From Pseudofabraea citricarpa (taxonomy: Eukaryota > Ascomycota > Leotiomycetes > Helotiales > Dermateaceae): DNA of 64,000 nucleotides. Made by a program: the position numbers and the translations under genes. Each line of letters opens with the position of its first letter. Position 1 is the first letter of the stretch. Shown in pieces: positions 57,629 to 64,000 of the stretch. The stretch is from positions 1,116,001-1,180,000 of the forward strand of contig JAPWGK010000008.1 in assembly GCA_029641185.1 (NCBI GenBank), written 5' to 3'. The notes beneath the pieces were generated by a model. It was not told the DNA's origin. It saw only the letters and a list, made by a program, of their open reading frames with translations, and ran no database searches.

Positions 57629-58643
57629 GATTCTAAGAGCTGACGTTGGACGAGCTGGTATGTCTTGACAAAAAGAAAATCGTGTGATTGATAAACACCT
57701 AGCCTGCTTGTCGACCCGTGGACACCTCACATTTGCATTCGATGATAATGATTATGGTGATGGGAGTGCAACACTGGCTGTTTGTGGGCTTACAGAACAT
57801 ATTAGCAGAAGATCCTGCGAGGGAGAAAATATCCGAGCCGATTCCATCGCTTACGGCCACTCATCTTTTGGTGGCTTTGTAAGCGTTTAGTATGCGTAGC
57901 TCGTATCTTGTGGCCTTTGGAGCAGTTGGCGGGATATCCGCTGGTATGGATAGGGCGACGAAATGCAAGGCCGCTAGGTGTTGTTCCTAATACTGCATGC
58001 TCCGGTATCACCAAGGTGGGCGGTATCTTCGGCCACTGTCGTTTTCTTCCGCTATATGCAAGTCCTATAGTAGCTAAACTTCCGCTCTTCCGCTGACTAA
58101 CTATATGAAGCGGAGACTAGAATTCAGCAAGGTATTGATTAGAAAAGCGGAAGTATTCCTAAATAATCTCTAAACTTGGATTCGGTCGCTAGAGGATAAC
58201 AACGCTCCTGGGGATTTGAAATTAGCTTGTTTATCTCAGTTTAAAGTGTATCATATTAAATCCTTATAATTGAACAATAATTATTTGGTAGTTAACGCAG
58301 TTTAATTAGCATTTATAACGTGGTATCAGAGGGTATATTAGAGGAAGCACTTACCATGATAATTTGTGCAAAATATACAGCCTCACTTTATTACCTATAT
58401 AGCGGGTACCAGTGTATGGGGCTGCTACATACCTCCGCTATATGTTCAGGACGTTGTGTGTAGGCCGAGACATATTAACTATTATAAATCATTTAGTAAT
58501 CGTGTGTTTAACCTTTTAATACTGAGTTGATACAGTGATATAAATTAGGATTAAAGCAAGCAGATCGGTCGACGTTCAGAAGCACAACAAGACCAGAGAC
58601 ACTACAATCACACCAAATACGTCAAAGTTCTAGTCTCTCAGTC
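57629..58643. other. Divergent intergenic region with inverted repeats
   Basis: Between cupin and hydrolase. TATAGCGG (58399-58406) and CCGCTATA (58435-58442) form an inverted repeat; related CCGCTATAT at 58050 and AGCGGAAG at 58145 hint at further copies. GTGGTATCAGAGG at 58320-58332 resembles a tRNA-Met-type primer binding site of LTR elements. No gene seen. Confidence 0.45.
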
Positions 58644-59810
58644 ATGTCTAAAGTCCAAGGCCATTGCAGTGATACTTTCCAGGAAGTGCAACAACTCTTT
58701 CAAACTTATATAATCAACGGGGAAGAGCTCGGAGGCTCACTTTATGTAGCTATCGATGGCATCCCAGTTGTTGACATCTACGGTGGATACAGGGATGAAA
58801 CTTTCACAGAGATCTGGAAGGAGGATACCATCACCAACGTGTTTTCGACATCTAAGACTATCTGCGCCCTTGCGGCATTGACGCTGATTGATCGGGGCAT
58901 AATAGATGTCAATGCCAAAGTCTCCAAGTACTGGCCCGAATTTGCTCAGAATGGCAAGGAGAACATCGAGGTCCGCCATATCTTGTCGCACACGTCAGGC
59001 GTGTCTGGCTGGGAGGTTCCCATGAACGTCTCAGACCTGTACAGCTTCGACGAGGCCGCTCGTAAGCTGGCAGAACAGAAGCCGTGGTGGGAACCTGGCA
59101 CAGCATCCGGATACCACTCGCTGACCTTTGGTTTCCTCATTGGAGAGCTGGTACGCAGAGTGACGGGCAAGACCCTCAAGGCCTTCATTGCCGACGAATT
59201 GGATCGTGGCGATTTCCAGTTGGGTGCGCGCAAAAACGATATACGCCGTATATCGTCTATCGTTCCAGCTCCACGGACGCCAAGCGCAGCAGAACCCCTT
59301 GAAGCCGATCGAACGTCTATTGCCTTCAAGTCTTTCTCAAACCCGCAGATCCAGGCGGAAATGGCAAATACCCCAGAGTGGAGAGAATGTGAGCTCGGCG
59401 CTGCGAATGGGCACGGCAACGCTCGAGGTATCGGCCGTATGCTTGCTCCCATTGCTCTGGGCGGCAGTTTCAACGGCACCCAGGTCCTGGCCCGCGAGAC
59501 AATCGATCTCATCTTCCAAGAGCAGTCTTACGGCATCGACCTGGTCACTGGCGAACGCATCCGCTTTGGCATTGGCTACGGCATCACAGGCGGCTCGCGA
59601 GGGAATTTCGTCGACTCATTCCTCCCAGATGGCCGGGTGTGCTTCTGGGGTGGTTGGGGTGGTTCTATGGCTGTCATGGACTTGGACAGGAGGCTTACCA
59701 TCACCTATGTCATGAACAGAATGGAAAATGTCGGCATGGGAAGCAAGAGGGCCAGAGCGTATATTCGTGCGATATACCGTACGCTTGGTGTCGAGTTCAA
59801 GTCTGCATAG
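58644..59810 (+). CDS. Serine beta-lactamase-like hydrolase / esterase
   Basis: Single exon, 388 aa. The SxxK nucleophile motif is S68-T-S-K71, followed by LIDRGIIDVNAKVSKYWPEF and ILSHTSGVSGW, typical of the class C beta-lactamase-related family. The second motif is YHS (in ASGYHSLTFG), replacing the usual YxN, as in EstB-type esterases. The C-terminal strand carries WGGWGGS, the analogue of KTG. Fungal members include transesterases such as LovD and many hydrolases of unknown substrate; no signal peptide, so it should be cytosolic. True beta-lactam cleavage is unlikely to be its role. Intronless like the divergent cupin gene, in contrast to nearly all neighbours. Confidence 0.9.
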   Translation: MSKVQGHCSDTFQEVQQLFQTYIINGEELGGSLYVAIDGIPVVDIYGGYRDETFTEIWKEDTITNVFSTSKTICALAALTLIDRGIIDVNAKVSKYWPEFAQNGKENIEVRHILSHTSGVSGWEVPMNVSDLYSFDEAARKLAEQKPWWEPGTASGYHSLTFGFLIGELVRRVTGKTLKAFIADELDRGDFQLGARKNDIRRISSIVPAPRTPSAAEPLEADRTSIAFKSFSNPQIQAEMANTPEWRECELGAANGHGNARGIGRMLAPIALGGSFNGTQVLARETIDLIFQEQSYGIDLVTGERIRFGIGYGITGGSRGNFVDSFLPDGRVCFWGGWGGSMAVMDLDRRLTITYVMNRMENVGMGSKRARAYIRAIYRTLGVEFKSA

Positions 59811-60140
59811 AAGATCATATACCTAGTTTTGACATATGCCTTGAACATGGATGAATTTCTCGTGCTGATTTAGTCGACAGTAATAGTTCCTAGAGAGCTA
59901 GATTTTATTTGCTGTCTCAGGAACTAGTCGACAAGGAACTCCCAGAGTTCGCATCTACCACTATTGCTGTTCATGACAATGGCGATTTGAAATAAATAAA
60001 TCAGAATATCAAGTATCATAAATCTAATTATAAGCATATCTCTTCCGTGCTGCGAAATTAGGGAAGGATATAACGCCCACGGGTATTTGATTCGGCACTC
60101 TATGATGTACATTCATGCAACTCTAATAATTGAAAGATAA
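59811..60140. other. Intergenic between convergent genes
   Basis: 3' ends of the hydrolase and the HSP70-like gene. No gene seen. Confidence 0.5.
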
Positions 60141-62342
60141 TCAGAAATCCTCCTTGTACTCTGCTTCGACAGCAGCTAAAATCTCTTCTTTGTATGTTAC
60201 AACAAAGTCCAAAGAAGCTCGTCCTAGATGAATCGATAGCTGGAAGCTACAATTCCTCCATTTTCCTTTAGTCAATGGATTGCGATACGAGTCCTCTAGC
60301 CAAAGCTTTGTGCAGGGTACGCTGTAGTGTAATTGGCACAATTCATGTACACCTTTACGATAAGAATAAGCTTTTGAATTAGCTTGATGAAGACAGATTA
60401 CTTACTGTTTATTTTTCTAGTTGGCGGATTGAGATCTTCACAGCAGTATAATGGCGTTGCAAAGTTTCGATCGCCAGAATCCCAAAAGCCAACCTGGACA
60501 CTGTTGTAGACAGATCTTGTGAGGATATTTCCTTCCTCAACTTTATCATTCTATCAACTTGTTAGCCTGGATGCTGGACTGAGGCAACGCATCTCAAAAT
60601 ACATACAACTTTTATCAGCCATGACATTTGATTTCTTGCTCTGTATACACCTTCAGACTCATCCAAAAAGCGATCTTCTTCTCGGTGTTTGGAAGGATCA
60701 AAAATCTCCGACATTGGAAAGCCGTAGCTGTACCGCGCAATCCTTGAAATTACTTTTGGGGTAGCGCGTAAAGAACCACCAATACCCTCGAGTCCTGCAA
60801 GTGTAGCTCCGCGACAAATGGCCGACCATCTATAAATATTAGACTATGGTTCGACATAGGCTTAGAATTTACTTACGCTCCTTGGACTCTAAGAACACGT
60901 ATGCCCTCTGAACGATGACTATTCTCAACCCTATCATAGAGATATCTGCTTTCACCAAAGCCCCCAACAAGGAGAATCGCCTAAAATTGAGATTTAGTGA
61001 AAGATATCTCAAAGGAGTTCATCTATCATACCTTGACCCTCTTTTGTTTCTTTTTGATGTATGCTATTTGATCATCGATCAATTTTTGGATTTGCAAGAA
61101 AACATGATCAAAAATCCCTTTAAGTGCAGACCTGGTTGTAAAGTCGACGTGGCTTAGCATGAAGCAATATAAGCACCAAGTGAAATATCTTACTTCTTGA
61201 GGATGATTGTGTCAGTGTCAATATCATTTTCGGGGTCATCTTGAACACCAAACAGGTCAACGGTGTAGACATCTCTACTGTTCTCGTTGAACATTCGCTT
61301 TAGAGTTTGATCAAACTCCTGCATCATCTTATTCTTGGATGGCTCCGTAAGGGCTTTAAATTGTTCTTTCCCCACTAGAATCTCGATGTATTTTTGAAAA
61401 CCAATATTAAGGTATACCGATCCGCAAAGACCGCCTATGAAATTTTTAATTGTGTATTTGGGCTAAAGGTGGAAAGCTTACCCTGCCCTCTAACAGCCTC
61501 TTCAATTTCAAGGGGCTTTAATTTATTTATAGTATAGCTAATCAAGTCCTGCACGCTATGTCAGGAAAATCAGACATCTTTTGAAATTCGGGGTTACTCA
61601 CGACTGTGCCACCGCCGGCGTCACAAACTACAAACGTATCACCAGCCTAGGTTGATTAGCAACGAATTCAGAAGTGCAGTGAAGCAAATCATACGCTCAG
61701 CGAATTATCATCAGCCTTGTCTCTAATCACTGAAAGCGCTGCGGCTTCTGGTTCGGTAATCATTGTGATGTTATCTGGCATTCCAGCCATCAGAGCAGCC
61801 TTTTTCGTTTTATCTTTGGCGGCATCACTCCACATTGCTGGGACAGTTATAACGACCTTGAGATTATAATCTCGTTGGAAATCTTCATCCTGAACCTCGC
61901 GTCTGATATCATCCATTGTGTACTCCCAAAGCAGCTTCAAATAATCTGCGACCACTTGCTCTGGGGACATTTTTAGGTCATTAAGGAGTCGATTGCTGCT
62001 CTTGAGTTCTTCAATTTCGCCATGGTACTTGTGACTCGGTTCAAGTAGAAGTTTGAACCACTTGAAGGCCTGGTCTTTTGGCTTGATCGAGTATCCCCAT
62101 TTGTCAACCTTCCCATTCGACCCATAACTGATTGTGGAAGGAACTTTGTCGTTTGTTGCATTCATCGTCCCGGGATTTGGCCAATCTGTTATGAGCCTTG
62201 CATCTCGCCGACCGGGATATGCCCACGAAACACCAGAGTACCTTGTTTTACCATTTAGTCTTGCTTCTACAATGCGTTGGAAATCTACTCACGTCGTACC
62301 AAAATCAATCCCGATCACTATATCTGAGCTTTGAGAGTTCAT
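60141..62342 (-). CDS. HSP70-like ATPase (HSPA12 type)
   Basis: Ten exons: 62342-62293, 62241-61695, 61646-61602, 61548-61482, 61434-61194, 61131-61032, 60980-60877, 60829-60607, 60550-60406, 60352-60141; 577 aa, all phases consistent. Actin-fold marks: phosphate 1 IGIDFGTTYSGVSWA (D13), KVVITVPAMWSDAAK, MITEPEAAA, phosphate 2 FVVCDAGGGTVDLISY (around 205-219) and the adenosine motif AILLVGGFGESRYL (351 on). The C-terminus lacks the peptide-binding domain and EEVD tail of real HSP70 chaperones, as in HSPA12-type proteins, which are greatly expanded in fungi and often lie near immune-like or mobile gene sets. ATP binding is likely; client and role unknown. It is divergent to a P-loop GTPase. 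Confidence 0.9.
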
Positions 62343-63220
62343 GATTGAGATGTAGAGTAGAGGAGCTTCTGGGCAAAGTTTTCTCCAAACACCCTTGCGT
62401 ACCACACAGCGATATTCAATATTGTCAACCAAGAGCTTGCACCAACCATTTGAGGGTGGTAAATCACCAAAGTGCGCCCATTTAACTCATGCTTATTCGG
62501 GCGAATCATGGAAGTTCGAAATCGAGAAGTGCTTTGGCCGCCGAATCTGGCTGGTTCGACGCCAGCATAACGCCACAAGGCAGATTAGATTTCCAGATAT
62601 GCTATCATTACCGGGCTGGCGGTAGTATCACATGTGACTACTACTAGTTCGCACGATAGTTTAGGCTACAAAAAGGGCTGAGTTCATTGCCAAGATTGAA
62701 TCACTCTACTGCATCTGCTCCGTGAGCGCTGATGTACCAATTCCAATTCTTTATACCACAAATAGTTAACTCAAAATGATTTCAACTGGGTTTCTGTTCA
62801 TATCCTGATTAAATTCAAACCCCGAAGCTTGCATGGTGAAAATTAGCTGGACCAATTCATGGGGAATGCGGAGAGCGCCTTGCAAGTCCTGCAACCGAAC
62901 TACTGTAGGCGTACTGTATCACTCTTTACGTGAAAGGCAAGAAAGCTAAGTAGATGGTGGAAAGTTATACTGAATTTGTGCAACCACCGAAGTGATTGTG
63001 CATATATGGTAAGTGTTCTGGATCATTGGCAAGGGTTCCGCGAACGGTAGCACCAGATGAAGTAAGTTCTGTTTCAGCCTCACTGCCTAGCTGCCTTTTA
63101 TTGTGAAATGCTAACAAGCCCAATAAACAGATACCTATCTTTATCAATCTGCTTCAACATCCATTGCTTATTATTATTAATCTCGAAAATCAAAATAAAA
63201 CGCTTTCAGGGATCAACAAT
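62343..63220. promoter_or_regulatory. Divergent promoter, HSP70-like / GTPase
   Basis: 878 bp between the two start codons with no gene seen. The spacing allows but does not prove joint control. Confidence 0.4.
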
Positions 63221-64000
63221 ATGGCTACAAACAACTTAAGTCCTGGTGATGCGAATATGATACTAGTCATGGGCGTCACTGGCTCGGGCAAAAGCTATCT
63301 CATCAATCAACTTGCTGGATATGAGGTTGTCAAAGAAAGCGCAAAATTACATGCTTGTAAGGAGCTTCGGGTCATTCCTTTCAACAGATCCGAAAAGCTT
63401 ACTTTTATGTACAGGTACCCAAGTCTGTCAGGGCATACCAATTAATATTGGGAAGACTAAAGTTCTTTTGATCGACACTCCTGGTTTTGACGACACCAAA
63501 CGGACAGACGCTGAGATATTGATGGAAATCTCCAAAACACTTACTGCTCAATATAAACTCGGGGTTAGCCTGAAAGGCGTCATATATCTTCATAGGATCA
63601 TGGACCCTAGATACAATGGCTCCTCTATTAAGACACTCGAGATCTTCAAGGAGATATGCGGGGATGCTGCATTAAAAAATGTCATCTTGGCAACCTCACG
63701 TTGGGATAAGGTTGAGGAACATGAAGGCGCCGCGCGAGAAAAAGAACTACGGGAAGAGTTCTGGTCTTACATGCTTGCTCGTGGCTCCACGATGGCCAGA
63801 TACTATGGCGATCGAGACTCTGCCCATGCAATGTTGAGCCAGCTACTTGGAAGCGAAAGCATCGTCATGGATATCCAGCGCCAGATGGTAGATGAAGGTA
63901 AAAGGCTAGACGAAACGGCCGCAGGTGCCCTTATAAATGGCAAGCTATCAAGAATTATCAGCGACTCGAACGCTGAGATCGAGAGCCTGCGTCGAGAACT
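63221..64000 (+). CDS. AIG1/IRG-like P-loop GTPase, 5' part
   Basis: Two exons visible, 63221-63356 and 63415 to the window end (phase 1, 58-nt intron); about 240 residues, then cut off. G1 is GVTGSGKS (18-25), G3 is DTPGFDD, and TSRWDKV stands where the base-recognition motif is expected. The pattern (short N-tail, G1, long gap, DTPG, then a helical region that starts LRRE) is that of fungal G-domain proteins related to AIG1/GIMAP and septin-like GTPases; a long coiled-coil usually follows. In animals and plants such GTPases act in immunity; in fungi the role is unknown. The ATG is the first in frame. It sits head-to-head with the HSP70-like gene. Confidence 0.85.

Noticed and set aside
62541..62575. 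GGTTCGACGCCAG resembling a tRNA T-arm
   Set aside because: No acceptor stem or anticodon arm within tRNA spacing.

Overview
The window is nuclear DNA from a filamentous ascomycete (Pezizomycotina). A helotialean or other leotiomycete is my guess, but the class cannot be fixed from sequence alone. Reasons: almost every gene has several introns of about 45-100 nt with GTRAGT-type donors and CTAAC/CTGAC-type branch points; there are Zn2Cys6, RTA1, F-box, CorA-like and P450 genes of fungal type; and the one transposon remnant carries A/T-type stop codons of the kind left by repeat-induced point mutation (RIP). Gene models below were built by hand, and in each multi-exon model the reading phase was checked across every junction.

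Layout. 1-10 kb: F-box protein (-), small PD-(D/E)XK-like protein (-), secreted GH25 lysozyme with two Cys-rich repeats (+), a possible 79-residue gene (+), CorA-like membrane protein (+). 10-24.3 kb: amino-acid/methionine-type permease (-), large non-RD protein kinase (+), acyl-CoA dehydrogenase (-), YtcJ-like amidohydrolase (-), purine nucleoside permease family protein (+). 25-33 kb: urease accessory GTPase UreG (+), a lineage-type hypothetical protein (+), then UTP7 (-) and TSR1 (+), two small-subunit ribosome assembly genes that share one 300-bp divergent promoter. 33-39.5 kb: FAD-dependent amine oxidase (-), cytochrome P450 (-) and sugar-type MFS transporter (+), a compact accessory trio. 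40-54 kb: peptidyl-tRNA hydrolase 2 (+), GT31 glycosyltransferase (+), small secreted Cys-rich protein (+), second P450 (+), RTA1 protein (-), Zn2Cys6 regulator (+).

54-58.6 kb is gene-poor, with perfect palindromes, hairpins, a decayed Tc1/mariner transposase fragment and an unidentified ORF relic. 57-64 kb: cupin protein (-) and serine beta-lactamase-like hydrolase (+) as a divergent pair, then an HSP70-like (HSPA12-type) ATPase (-) and an AIG1/IRG-like P-loop GTPase (+, cut by the window end) as another divergent pair.

The links I can support are: UTP7 and TSR1 act in the same 40S assembly route; UreG and the nucleoside-family protein both belong to nitrogen salvage; oxidase, P450 and MFS could form a small metabolic cluster; and the HSP70-like/GTPase pair beside transposon debris is the best candidate for an undescribed accessory system. 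The last two are inference from gene order only.
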